A stretch of 64,000 bases of DNA. Source: Asanoa siamensis (GTDB lineage: Bacteria; Actinomycetota; Actinomycetes; Mycobacteriales; Micromonosporaceae). Position numbers and translations under genes: made by a program. The stretch lies in contig NZ_BONE01000012.1 in assembly GCF_016862555.1 (NCBI RefSeq), positions 1 to 64,000 of the forward strand, read 5' to 3'. Positions 7,447 to 15,401 of this stretch are shown here, piece after piece (the stretch's first letter is position 1; every line of letters starts with the position of its first letter). Under the pieces are notes generated by a model, which had not been told where the DNA came from, made no database searches, and saw only the letters and a list, made by a program, of their open reading frames with translations.

Positions 7447-7782
7447 TTACAGGTCGAAGAGTTCGCGCAGGCTCGCGGAGATCTTGGCCATGCTCGCGCC
7501 GGTGAGGAGGCCGAGGCGTTCCGCGCCGATCGACGCCGGGAGGCGGCGCATGCGGTTCAGGACGACCACGCCGGAGATCGGGTCGGTTTCGGCCAGGGCG
7601 ATGGCGAACGGTGGCAGATCATCGGGGTCGCCGCGTTGGCGGACGACGGGCGCGCAGAACGGGGAGGCGCCCGGGCGGTCGTTGTGGGCTTCCGAGGAGA
7701 GGACCACCACGCGGTAGCGCAGATCGGCGCGTTGGCCGATCGTCCACACCTCGCCCTGTTTCAACGCGCGCTCACCCACCAA
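7447..7782 (-). CDS. MazF/PemK-like toxin (type II toxin family), no antitoxin seen
   Basis: Up to 111 residues. The N-terminal KQGEVWTIGQ...RYRVVVLSSEAHND matches the first strands of PemK/MazF endoribonucleases, and the C-terminal helix (GASMAKISASLRELFDL) is also typical of the fold. The usual arginine-containing KxRPVVVLS motif is degenerate, and the middle is acidic rather than basic. RNase activity is therefore uncertain. No small antitoxin-like gene lies within 20 bases on either side; the upstream neighbour is the DUF6510 gene. The start is ambiguous (TTG at 7782, GTG at 7779 or TTG at 7764), with no clear ribosome site. Confidence 0.65.
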   Translation of the reverse strand: MVGERALKQGEVWTIGQRADLRYRVVVLSSEAHNDRPGASPFCAPVVRQRGDPDDLPPFAIALAETDPISGVVVLNRMRRLPASIGAERLGLLTGASMAKISASLRELFDL

Positions 7783-7804
7783 TCACCGCCGATCGTACGG
7801 GGCT

Positions 7805-8086
7805 TCACGCCCGTTCGGTGGGTGCCGCAAGCGGTATTTCGAGCGCCACCACGCCCCGGAGGTCGAGCCACGCGCGATCGGGGCCGCGGACCAGCGTCAT
7901 GTTGACTTCCTGACAGTTCGGACAGCGCACCACCGTGCCGGCCGCGTGGTCGTAGACGTGCATCTGCGCGAGCATCCCGCGGTCGCCGCAGTGGGCGCAG
8001 GTCCCCGCCGCCATCGACATGTCGACCGCGAAGATGTCCATGAGGGGACCGGCGAGGGCGTTGCCGTCGACGTACAGGTCGGACAT
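7805..8086 (-). CDS. DUF6510 family zinc-ribbon-like protein
   Basis: A 93-residue protein with two CxxC pairs, CAHCG near residue 29 and CPNC near residue 53, which could bind one zinc ion. Between them lies a short beta-rich segment. The ATG at 8086 has AGGGAG upstream. It begins 11 bases after the flavoprotein gene, and the three genes from 9434 down to 7805 form one operon. Proteins of this kind are commonly found beside a sulfite-oxidase-like enzyme and its reductase in actinobacteria. The role is unknown; an accessory or electron-transfer partner function is inference. Confidence 0.75.
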   Translation of the reverse strand: MSDLYVDGNALAGPLMDIFAVDMSMAAGTCAHCGDRGMLAQMHVYDHAAGTVVRCPNCQEVNMTLVRGPDRAWLDLRGVVALEIPLAAPTERA

Positions 8087-8097
8087 CGGTTTCTCCC

Positions 8098-8865
8098 TCA
8101 GGGTCCGGTTGGTCCGAAACGTTCGGTCTTGACCTTGCGGGGGTCGTGGCCCTGGGCGACCAGGATGTCGGCCACGGTTTCCACGAAGCCCGTCGGGCCG
8201 CAGACGAAGCACGCCGGCATCAGGTCCGGTGGCCAGCCGTGCGTGGCGACCGTCGCGAGCTTGAGCCGGCCCACCTCGCCCGGCCAGTCGGGCGGCGCCT
8301 CCCGGGTGTAGGCGTACGCGATGTCGAGCCCCATGTCGTCGCGGACCCGCCGGCGCAACTCGTCGGCGTAGATCACGTCCTCCGGGGTCCGGACGGAGTA
8401 GATCAGCCGGAACGGGGTGCGGCTGCCGGCCGCGCGGCGGGCGCGGACCATGGCCATCAGGGGTACGACGCCGGAGCCGCCGCCGATCAAGACGACCGGG
8501 TCGGTGTCGGTGTCGCGCCAGACGAACCAGCCGCCGATCGGCCCGCGGATCTCGATCGCGTCACCGACGTCGAGGCCCTCCAGCAGATATGGGGACACCT
8601 CCCCGTCGTGTACCCGCTGGACGGTGAGCTCCACCCGGTCGCCGTCGGCCGAGTTGGCGATCGAGTAGCTGCGTTCGGTCGAGTAGCCGTCCTCGGCCGT
8701 CAGCTTCACGTCGACGTGCTGCCCGGGCGCGTGGCCCGGCCAGTCGGGTATGTCGAACACCAGCGTGGCCGCCGTGTCGGTCTCGCGCCGGCGCTCGGTC
8801 AGCGTCGCGGCCCGCCACTGCAGGCGGCCGCCGATCAGTCTCCTTGGTACCGCTGCTCGCGCCAT
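8098..8865 (-). CDS. Ferredoxin-NADP reductase-like FAD/NAD(P) oxidoreductase
   Basis: A 255-residue flavoprotein of the FNR superfamily. The FAD-binding motif RSYSIANS (R-x-Y-S) is near residue 70 and the nucleotide-binding VLIGGGSGVVPLMAMVR near residue 130. The C-terminal CGPTGFVETVADILVAQG carries the family's CGP motif. No [2Fe-2S] ferredoxin domain follows, so electrons must pass to a partner. It overlaps the upstream molybdoenzyme gene by 31 bases, strongly suggesting it supplies electrons to, or accepts them from, that enzyme. Confidence 0.88.
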   Translation of the reverse strand: MARAAVPRRLIGGRLQWRAATLTERRRETDTAATLVFDIPDWPGHAPGQHVDVKLTAEDGYSTERSYSIANSADGDRVELTVQRVHDGEVSPYLLEGLDVGDAIEIRGPIGGWFVWRDTDTDPVVLIGGGSGVVPLMAMVRARRAAGSRTPFRLIYSVRTPEDVIYADELRRRVRDDMGLDIAYAYTREAPPDWPGEVGRLKLATVATHGWPPDLMPACFVCGPTGFVETVADILVAQGHDPRKVKTERFGPTGP

Positions 8866-9434
8866 GGGTCCCCGTAATCGTGGTAGCCGGCCGTCTCCCA
8901 GAAGCCCTGTTCGTCGGCGAGCATGAGCTCGAGGCCGCGCACCCACTTGGCGGACTTCCAGAAGTACAGGTGGGGTACGAGCAGCCGGGCCGGACCGCCG
9001 TGTTCGGGCGCGATCGGCTCGCCGTCGTACTGGTAGGCGATCCAGGCCTGCCCGTTGAGCAGGTCCTCGAGCGGGACGTTGGTCGTGTAGCCGCCGTAGG
9101 AGTGCGCCATCACGTAGTCGGACGCGGTCTCCACGTCAGCCAGCATGGTCTCGACCGGCACCCCCTTCCAGCGGGTGCCGAGCTTGGACCACTTGGTGAC
9201 GCAGTGGATGTCCTTGGTGATGTCCTCGGCCGGCAGGCTGGTGAACTCCTGCCACGACCACTGCTTGCGCTGCCCGGTCTCGGTGGTGACGTCGAACTGC
9301 CACCGGTCGAGGTCGATGCGCGGTGTCGGGCCCGCGGAGAGGACGGGAAAGTCGTGGGTCAGGTACTGCCCGGGAGGCAGCTTCGTGTCCCCCGACCCCC
9401 GCCGGCCGAAGAAACCCGGTGAGACGATGCCCAT
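8835..9434 (-). CDS. Sulfite oxidase-like molybdopterin oxidoreductase
   Basis: A 199-residue cytoplasmic protein of the sulfite oxidase/MsrP fold. The molybdenum-ligating cysteine is in DIHCVTKWSKLG, and the cofactor-binding segment MAHSYGGYTTNVPLEDL and GGPARLLVPHLYFWKSAKW are present. There is no Tat or Sec signal, no heme domain and no dimerisation domain, so it is the short oxidoreductase type rather than a full sulfite oxidase. The ATG at 9434 is preferred over a TTG two codons upstream. First gene of the redox trio; the substrate is unknown. Confidence 0.87.
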   Translation of the reverse strand: MGIVSPGFFGRRGSGDTKLPPGQYLTHDFPVLSAGPTPRIDLDRWQFDVTTETGQRKQWSWQEFTSLPAEDITKDIHCVTKWSKLGTRWKGVPVETMLADVETASDYVMAHSYGGYTTNVPLEDLLNGQAWIAYQYDGEPIAPEHGGPARLLVPHLYFWKSAKWVRGLELMLADEQGFWETAGYHDYGDPWREQRYQGD

Positions 9435-9518
9435 TCCCAAAGTCTTACCAGGCTTGATCCGCCGACGGACACATCCCGCCGTTGTCTGTCGTCAAGTCGA
9501 ACGTCACACCCCCTTAGG

Positions 9519-9530
9519 CGTCCTAGGACG
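9519..9530. promoter_or_regulatory. Perfect palindrome CGTCCTAGGACG
   Basis: A 12-bp perfect palindrome containing the tetranucleotide CTAG, which stands out in this GC-rich sequence. It lies 11 bases past the transhydrogenase stop and about 85 bases before the molybdoenzyme start. The core TCCTAGGA recurs in the palindrome at 7107-7118. It may be a regulator site; nothing proves it. Confidence 0.4.
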
Positions 9531-9541
9531 ATGGTTGCTGG

Positions 9542-10942
9542 TCACTGCAGGCGGGACAGGTGTCGCATCTTGTTCATGGCGTCGAGGGCGGCGACCTTGT
9601 AGGCCTCGGCCAGGGTCGGATAGTTGAACACCGCGTCGACCAGGTAGTCGACCGTGCCGCTGCAGCCCATCACCGCCTGACCGATGTGCACGAGCTCGGT
9701 GGCGCCGGTGCCGAAGATGTGCACGCCCAGGAGGCGGCCGTCCTCGGGGGCGACCAACAGCTTCAACATGCCGTAGGAGTCGCCGATGATCTGCCCACGG
9801 GCCAGCTCGCGGTAGCGGGCGATGCCCACCTCGAAGGGGATCCGCGCCTCGGTCAGGTCGTCCTCGGTGCGGCCGATGAAGCTGATCTCCGGGATCGTGT
9901 AGATCCCGATCGGTTGCAGCGCCGGCATCGCGCGCACGGGCTCGTCGCAGGCGTGGTGGGCGGCCAGCCTCCCTTGCTCCATCGAGGTGGAGGCCAGGGC
10001 GGGGAAGCCGATCACGTCGCCGACGGCGTAGATGTGCGGCACCGACGTGCGGAAGTGCTCGTCGACCGATAGTCGGCCGCGCGCGTCGGCGGACAGGCCC
10101 GCGGCGGCGAGCTCCAGGTCGGGCGCGGTGCCCTGGCGGCCGGCCGAGTACATCACCGTGTCGGCGGCGATCTTCTTGCCGCTCTCGAGGATCGCGACGG
10201 CACCCTCGGCGTAGCGCTCGACCGACGCGACGGACTCGCCGAAGCGGAAGGTCACCGCCAGGTCGCGTAGGTGGTATTTCAGCGCCTCGATCACCTCGAG
10301 GTCGCAGAACTCCAGCATCCGGTCGCGCCGCTCGACCACGGTCACCTTGGTGCCGAGGGCGGCGAACATCGACGCGTACTCGATGCCGATCACGCCGGCG
10401 CCGACGACCACCATGGACCGTGGCACCCGTTCCAGGTTGATGATGCCGTCGGAGTCGATGATCGTGCGGTCGTCGAAGTCGACCGAGGACGGCCGGGCCG
10501 GCCGGGTGCCGGAGGCGACGACCACCTTGGCGGCGCTGGCGTGCGACTCCCGCCCGCGACCGTCGGTGACCGTCAGCGTGTTGGGGTCGGCGAACCGGCC
10601 GAACCCGCTGAGCAGCGAGACCCGGTTGCGGGTGAGCTGGTTGCGGATCACGTCGATCTCGCGGCCGATCACATGCTGTGTCCGGGCCGCGAGATCGGCG
10701 ACCGTGATGTCGTCCTTGACGCGGTAACTCTGCCCGTACATCTCCCGTTGGTTGAGCCCTGTCAGGTAGAGAACCGCCTCGCGCAACGTCTTGGACGGGA
10801 TGGTGCCGGTGTTGATGCACACCCCGCCGATCATGTTGTCGCGTTCCACCACCCCGACCCGCCGGCCCAACTTGGCCGCCGCGATCGCCGCCTTCTGTCC
10901 ACCGGGACCGGAGCCCAGCACCAGCACGTCGAAGTCGTACAT
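9542..10942 (-). CDS. sthA: Soluble pyridine nucleotide transhydrogenase
   Basis: A 466-residue FAD enzyme of the disulfide-oxidoreductase fold that exchanges hydride between NADPH and NAD. The N-terminal FAD motif [18 protein letters not shown] is present. The redox site reads [21 protein letters not shown] with C42 but threonine at 47, so the CxxxxC disulfide is absent, which is the hallmark of SthA against lipoamide dehydrogenase. The NAD motif [16 protein letters not shown] and C-terminal dimerisation domain are complete. No Shine-Dalgarno is evident before the ATG. Monocistronic. Confidence 0.92.
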   Translation of the reverse strand: MYDFDVLVLGSGPGGQKAAIAAAKLGRRVGVVERDNMIGGVCINTGTIPSKTLREAVLYLTGLNQREMYGQSYRVKDDITVADLAARTQHVIGREIDVIRNQLTRNRVSLLSGFGRFADPNTLTVTDGRGRESHASAAKVVVASGTRPARPSSVDFDDRTIIDSDGIINLERVPRSMVVVGAGVIGIEYASMFAALGTKVTVVERRDRMLEFCDLEVIEALKYHLRDLAVTFRFGESVASVERYAEGAVAILESGKKIAADTVMYSAGRQGTAPDLELAAAGLSADARGRLSVDEHFRTSVPHIYAVGDVIGFPALASTSMEQGRLAAHHACDEPVRAMPALQPIGIYTIPEISFIGRTEDDLTEARIPFEVGIARYRELARGQIIGDSYGMLKLLVAPEDGRLLGVHIFGTGATELVHIGQAVMGCSGTVDYLVDAVFNYPTLAEAYKVAALDAMNKMRHLSRLQ

Positions 10943-10999
10943 GAGGGAAAGTCTGACAGCCGGAGGTGAAGTTTTGGGATCTTGGATGGGGCCTGTGGA

Positions 11000-11383
11000 T
11001 TAGTGGTGGTCGGGTTGCCACCACGTCATGTTGGCGGCGGCGTGGTGCACCGGCTCGATCGTCTCCCACGCCTCGACGACCCGGCCGTCCGCGAACCGCC
11101 AGATGTCGACGACCGCGATCGTCGGCCCGCCGGGCAGCGAGCGGCGCGAGTGCATCACCACGTGGTCGCCGTCGGCCAGCATGTGGTCGACCTCGACCCG
11201 CATGCCGGCGAGCGGCCCCATGGCGGTGCGCACGGCGTCGAGCCATTCATCCTTCGTACGCCGGCCGTCGGGTCGATGGTGGACGAAGTCGTCGCGCAGC
11301 ACGGTGTCGAGGCCGTCGACCGTACCCGTCCCGATCAGCTCCGCGAACGCCCGCTCGATGATCATCCTGTTGCTCGTCGTCAT
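11000..11383 (-). CDS. SnoaL/NTF2-like protein
   Basis: About 127 residues with the alpha+beta cone pattern of the nuclear-transport-factor-2/SnoaL superfamily: helix RMIIERAFAEL, then DDFVHHRPD, helices, and strands DGDHVVMHSRRSL and AVVDIWRFADGRVVEAWETIEP. Members include polyketide cyclases, ketosteroid isomerase-like enzymes and many without known activity. The frame is open to 11434, but the ATG at 11383 (MTTSNRMIIERAF) fits the family. It is transcribed divergently from the XRE regulator at 11470, with a perfect dyad between them, so it is the probable regulatory target. Confidence 0.78.
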   Translation of the reverse strand: MTTSNRMIIERAFAELIGTGTVDGLDTVLRDDFVHHRPDGRRTKDEWLDAVRTAMGPLAGMRVEVDHMLADGDHVVMHSRRSLPGGPTIAVVDIWRFADGRVVEAWETIEPVHHAAANMTWWQPDHH

Positions 11384-11418
11384 GCCCGCAGTGTTTCCGC
11401 GACCGGTGCGCGTGTCGA

Positions 11419-11433
11419 TGACATGGCATGTCA
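11419..11433. promoter_or_regulatory. Probable operator, 15-bp perfect dyad
   Basis: TGACATG-G-CATGTCA is a perfect inverted repeat with a single central base. It sits between the divergent SnoaL-like gene and the XRE regulator, 23 bases upstream of the regulator's TAGGCT -10 hexamer (11456-11461). It is a natural candidate for the site bound by the regulator encoded at 11470. Confidence 0.6.
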
Positions 11434-11469
11434 TGGCGCCGGGGCGGCAAGTGGGTAGGCTCGATGATC

Positions 11470-12276
11470 ATGCGGACGGTCGGCGAGCTCCTGCGACGGT
11501 GGCGGCAGCACCGGCGGATCAGCCAGCTCGACCTCGCGATCGCGGCCGACGTGTCCGCGCGGCACGTCAGCCTGGTCGAGACCGGGAAGTCCAAGCCCAG
11601 CGCGGCGATGGTCCTCCGGTTGGCCGAGCAGCTCGACGTGCCGCTGCGGGACCGCAACGAGTTGCTGCTCGCGGCGGGGTTCGCTCCGCGTTATGCGGAG
11701 CGTCCGCTCAACAGCGCGGAGTTGTCGGCCGCGTACGACGTGGTCGAGCGGGTGTTGCGGGCGCACGAGCCGTACCCGGCGCTGGTGTTCGACCGCAGGT
11801 GGAACATCGTGCGGACGAACCGTGCCGTCGACCCGTTCCTCGCCCGCGTCGACCCGGAGCTGCTGCGGCCGCCGGTCAACCTGATCCGGCTGGGCCTGGA
11901 TCCGCGCGGGCTGGCGGCGCTGGTCGTCAACATCGCGGACGTACGCGCGGTGTTCCGCGCGAGAGTGGCCCGCCAACTGGCGGCGGCGCCGGATCCCGAA
12001 CTGAGGGCGTTGTACGAGGAGCTGCTGGGACCGTGGCCGCATGACGGCGTGGATCGGCCCGTGCTCTCCGACGTCGTGATCCCGATGATCATCCGGGTGG
12101 ACGGGCAGGAGCTGCGGCTCTTCTCGACCATCACCACGTTCGGGACGCCGCTCGACATCACCCTGGACGAGGTCGCGATCGAGTCCTACTACCCGGCGGA
12201 CGCGGAGAGCGCGGCGTATTTCACCGGTTCCACACCGGGCCTCACGCCGGAGGCCGCCGCCGACGACGACTCGTGA
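11470..12276 (+). CDS. XRE-family regulator with MmyB-like ligand-binding domain
   Basis: A 268-residue regulator. The N-terminal helix-turn-helix (about residues 5-60) reads LLRRWRQHRRISQLDLAIAA, then VSARHVSLVETGKSKPS. The remainder (LVFDRRWNIVRTNRAVDPFLA, VNIADVRAVFRARVARQLAAA, STITTFGTPLDITLDEVAIESYYPA) matches the PAS-like MmyB ligand-binding domain, known to hold a fatty-acid-like ligand in one structure. A TAGGCT hexamer lies eight bases before the ATG at 11470, suggesting a leaderless transcript. Another ATG at 11464 is too close to that hexamer. It probably controls the divergent SnoaL-like gene and itself. Confidence 0.88.
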   Translation: MRTVGELLRRWRQHRRISQLDLAIAADVSARHVSLVETGKSKPSAAMVLRLAEQLDVPLRDRNELLLAAGFAPRYAERPLNSAELSAAYDVVERVLRAHEPYPALVFDRRWNIVRTNRAVDPFLARVDPELLRPPVNLIRLGLDPRGLAALVVNIADVRAVFRARVARQLAAAPDPELRALYEELLGPWPHDGVDRPVLSDVVIPMIIRVDGQELRLFSTITTFGTPLDITLDEVAIESYYPADAESAAYFTGSTPGLTPEAAADDDS

Positions 12277-12337
12277 CCGTCGCCGGAGCGAGGCGCCGCT
12301 CTGCTCGCCGGGCGGCCCCGGTGGATTCCGGTCCACG

Positions 12338-12372
12338 CCGGTCCTCGGCCTGACCACGTCGCCGAGGGCCGG
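12338..12372. terminator. Bidirectional hairpin between convergent genes
   Basis: CCGGTCCTCGGC (12338-12349) pairs with GCCGAGGGCCGG (12361-12372), a 12-bp stem with one T-G wobble and an 11-base loop. It lies between the ends of the XRE regulator (plus) and the membrane-protein gene (minus). No T-run, as usual for GC-rich actinobacterial terminators. Confidence 0.55.
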
Positions 12373-12426
12373 CGCGAACCTTGCGGGCCAGGTCGGTAGC
12401 GCGGCGGGGTCCTAGGGCAGCAAGGC

Positions 12427-13011
12427 TCAGCGCGACGGCATCAGCCGCCGCGCGACGCCCCGCACGGTGGCCCCCGTGCGATAGGACTGCGCCAGGTACG
12501 ACCCGCAGACGATGTTGGCCGCCGCCAGCACAGGCACCGCGTACTGCGCGACCCGCTGCCGCCGCTGCCACGTCGCGAGCTCGGGTGGCGTACCCGGCGT
12601 CGACAGGGTGGCGTCCCGCACGTCGATTCGCGCGTGGGCCTGCTGCCGTTCCTCGGCCAGCCGGCCGATCCGCGTGCCGGAGTACGCGGCGTACGCGGTC
12701 GCGGCCGCGCCGGCCACCGCGAACCCGGCCTTGAGCCCGCCCACGGTGCCGAAGCCCTGCTGCAACAGGACCCGTCGCCCGCCCACGCTGGTGAGGCGCA
12801 GGCCGGCGAGCAGTGTGGCGGCGATGCCGGCCCACTGCGCCGGTGCGAACCGCCGCCAGGCCGACGACGCGACCCGGATGCGGTCGATTCCTTCCTCCAG
12901 GTCGGCGCCGGACTTGTTGACGCCCGCCACCCCCATCACGGTGCCCCCGAACCAGAGCGCCGAACCGAGGTCGTGCACGGCCTGCGCCGTGGCGTGATTG
13001 TCTGTACGCAT
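12427..13011 (-). CDS. Conserved hypothetical integral membrane protein
   Basis: A 194-residue protein with about four hydrophobic segments: HDLGSALWFGGTVMGVAGV, WAGIAATLLAGLRLTSV, GLKAGFAVAGAAATAYAAYSG and QYAVPVLAAANIVCGSYLAQS. A basic C-terminus (RGVARRLMPSR) follows. No catalytic or transport motif is visible, and the function is not recognised. The N-terminal part recalls small actinobacterial membrane proteins with a conserved HxLGxALWFGG motif. It is monocistronic and ends against a shared terminator. Confidence 0.7.
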   Translation of the reverse strand: MRTDNHATAQAVHDLGSALWFGGTVMGVAGVNKSGADLEEGIDRIRVASSAWRRFAPAQWAGIAATLLAGLRLTSVGGRRVLLQQGFGTVGGLKAGFAVAGAAATAYAAYSGTRIGRLAEERQQAHARIDVRDATLSTPGTPPELATWQRRQRVAQYAVPVLAAANIVCGSYLAQSYRTGATVRGVARRLMPSR

Positions 13012-13062
13012 GCGGGCCGCGTACCCGACCCTCGCCGGACCAAACGACGGCCGACCGGCGGG

Positions 13063-13518
13063 TCAGACGTACAGGCGGCTCACCGTCTCGGCCACGCAGA
13101 CCGGCTTGTCACCCGCGTCGCTCTCGACCGTGGCCTTCGCGACGAGTTGGACACCCCCGGTGACGGCATCGACCGAGACGATCTCCGCGCGGACCCGCAC
13201 CGACGTCCCGACCCGCACCGGAGCCGGGAAGCGGACCCGGTTGAGCCCGTAGTTCACACCCATCCGCGTGCCCTTGACGGTGTAGAGGGCGCCCACCAGC
13301 GACGGCAGCAGCGACAACGTCAGGAAGCCGTGGGCGACCGGGCCACCGAACGGCCCCTGCGCGGCCCGCTCGGGGTCGACATGGATCCACTGGTGATCAT
13401 CGGTGGCGTCAGCGAACAGGTCGACCCGCGACTGGTCGATCGGTAGCCACCCGCCCGGGCCCAGGGTCTCGCCGACGGCGGCGGTCAGCTCGTCGACGGA
13501 TGCGAACTCACGTTTCAT
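13063..13518 (-). CDS. MaoC-family (R)-specific enoyl-CoA hydratase
   Basis: A 151-residue single hot-dog domain protein. The hydratase 2 motif is present: FADATDDHQWIHVDPERA with the catalytic Asp and His, followed by GPVAHGFLTLSLLPSL. It hydrates trans-2-enoyl-CoA to the (R)-3-hydroxyacyl-CoA. Its ATG overlaps the stop of the upstream acyl-CoA dehydrogenase as ATGA, so the dehydrogenase product is the likely substrate. The chain length or ring specificity cannot be told. Confidence 0.88.
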   Translation of the reverse strand: MKREFASVDELTAAVGETLGPGGWLPIDQSRVDLFADATDDHQWIHVDPERAAQGPFGGPVAHGFLTLSLLPSLVGALYTVKGTRMGVNYGLNRVRFPAPVRVGTSVRVRAEIVSVDAVTGGVQLVAKATVESDAGDKPVCVAETVSRLYV

Positions 13519-14687
13519 GCCAGGTGTCCTCCGATCTCGGTGTAACCACGGAGCAGGTCACGGGAGATGATCAGGCGTTGCATCTCGTCGGTGCCCTCGA
13601 AGATGCGTAGCAACCGCATCTGCCGGTACCAGCGTTCGATCGGCAGCTCGCGCGTGTAGCCCATGCCGCCGTGGATCTGCAGCACCCGGTCGACGACGTC
13701 GTTGACCATCCGGGCGCCGTACAACTTGGCCATCGACGACGCATGTCGCGCGTCGGTGCCCTGGTCGACCGTCCACGCGGCACGCAGGATCAGCCAGCGC
13801 GCGGCCTCGAGCTCGGTCTCTGAGTCGGCGATCATCCACTGGATCGCCTGGTTGGTCGAGAGCGTCTTGCCGAACGTCTCCCGCGTGTTGGCGTGCTCGA
13901 TCGCCATCCGCAACGCCCGCTCGGCCACCCCGACCGCGTGCGACGGGATGATGTAGCGCCCCTTGCCGATCCACTGCATCCCGAGCGCGAACCCCTGCCC
14001 GACCTCACCGAGCACGTTGCGCCCCGGCACCCGCACCGAGTCGAAGACCAGCGACGCCGGCCCGCCCTCGCCCATCGTGGGGATGAACTCGGACCGCCAC
14101 CCCATCGACCGGTCGACGAGAAACGCTGTGCTCCCGCCGGCGCGTACGTCCTGGTCCCGATCGGACACCGCCACCACGATCGCGAAGTCGGCGTCGTTAC
14201 CGTTGGTGATGAACGTCTTCTCGCCGTCGAGAACCCAGTCGTCCCCGTCCCGCCGCGCGGTCATCCGGATGTTGGCGGCGTCGGACCCGGCACCCGGCTC
14301 GGTGATCGCGAAACAGGAGATCCGCTCACCCTCGATCGTCGGCACGAGGAACTCGGCCTTCTGCTCCTCGTTGGCGAAGAACAGGATGTTGTCGGCCTCG
14401 CCCCCGAACCGGAACGGCACCCACGACCGCCCGATCTCGGTCCAGATCAACGACTGCATGACCGCGGGCAGATCCATCCCGCCGTACTCCTCCGGCGTCG
14501 CGAGCCCCCAGAACCCGAACGCCCGCGCCTTGCCCTGCAACTCGCGTAGCTCATCGAGCCGCAGCCCCGGCTCGTGCGCCCGCTCGCGCCGCAACACCTC
14601 CTGCTCGAGCGGCATCACTTCCTTACGAATGAACGTCCGCGCGGTCTCCCGGACAGCTTTCTCTTCATCGCTCAACGAAAAGTCCAC
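13515..14687 (-). CDS. Acyl-CoA dehydrogenase
   Basis: A 390-residue FAD enzyme that forms the 2,3-enoyl-CoA. The N-terminal helical domain, CFAITEPGAGSDAANIRMTA (FAD/substrate loop) and the C-terminal motif QIHGGMGYTRELPIERWYR are present. The catalytic glutamate is in FEGTDEMQRL, so the active site looks intact. GTG start with GGGAGG six bases before it. It is translationally coupled to the MaoC hydratase, so the two perform consecutive steps. A copy of the dispersed 74-bp repeat lies about 65 bases upstream. Confidence 0.92.
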   Translation of the reverse strand: MDFSLSDEEKAVRETARTFIRKEVMPLEQEVLRRERAHEPGLRLDELRELQGKARAFGFWGLATPEEYGGMDLPAVMQSLIWTEIGRSWVPFRFGGEADNILFFANEEQKAEFLVPTIEGERISCFAITEPGAGSDAANIRMTARRDGDDWVLDGEKTFITNGNDADFAIVVAVSDRDQDVRAGGSTAFLVDRSMGWRSEFIPTMGEGGPASLVFDSVRVPGRNVLGEVGQGFALGMQWIGKGRYIIPSHAVGVAERALRMAIEHANTRETFGKTLSTNQAIQWMIADSETELEAARWLILRAAWTVDQGTDARHASSMAKLYGARMVNDVVDRVLQIHGGMGYTRELPIERWYRQMRLLRIFEGTDEMQRLIISRDLLRGYTEIGGHLA

Positions 14688-14751
14688 GATGGTCCTCCCC
14701 AGAACCGTTTGCTACGAACGGACGAGCCAAACCCCAGAACCGAAACCGACC

Positions 14752-14825
14752 ATTGCCCGGGTCCGCCGTGGGCACGACCGTCGCTCCCGCCGGACAAATC
14801 TCGCTCCGCTTCGAGCCAGGCCCGC
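14752..14825 (-). repeat. Dispersed 74-bp repeat, copy 2 (inverted)
   Basis: Reverse-complement match to 7344-7416. The two copies share the blocks CTGGCTCGAAGCGGAGCGAG, TTTGTCCGGCGGGAGCGACG and GGCGGACCCGGGCAAT in the same order and spacing apart from a one-base insertion. It lies upstream of the acyl-CoA dehydrogenase start, unlike copy 1, which lies downstream of a gene, so the element is not simply a terminator of one gene family. Confidence 0.75.
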
Positions 14826-15401
14826 GCCGACAAGAACAAAGCGCAAGCGCCGGGTGCACGACGCGACGCTTGGAGCCCCGAACCGCCGGCCGCCAAACGC
14901 CGGCGTCGGCCCACCGGCCGAGCGCGCCGCGGAATCTGATTACGACCGCGGCTGGATCCGCACTTGGCCAGCCGGCGCAGGACCTCGACCGATCCAGCCG
15001 CCCCAGAGCCCGCGCGTGGCCAGCACCCCGCGATCCGCACCGGCGAGCCGCCGCGATACCCACATTCGGCCCCGCACCACGACCCGCAACCAGCCTGCCA
15101 GCCCAATAACGCGCGCCCGGCGCCGAGCCGTGCCCCGCCGTCGGCCAACCGCCGCAAAGCCCACAACCCGGCGCCGCACCACAACCCCGCACCCAGCCGG
15201 CCCGAGGACACCCGCCCGCCCGCACCACGACCGCACTCGACCAACCGCCGCAGAACCCCCACCCGGCGCCGCACCGCAACCCGCCCCGGGTAGGCGGTCG
15301 GCAGGTCGCTACTGCCGCCGCCGTGGCCGCCGCCCCGGACGCCCGGCGGGTTCGCCGCGCCGTCGCGAACGCGGGCCGTTCGCCTGCCCGGCCACGGCCT
15401 G

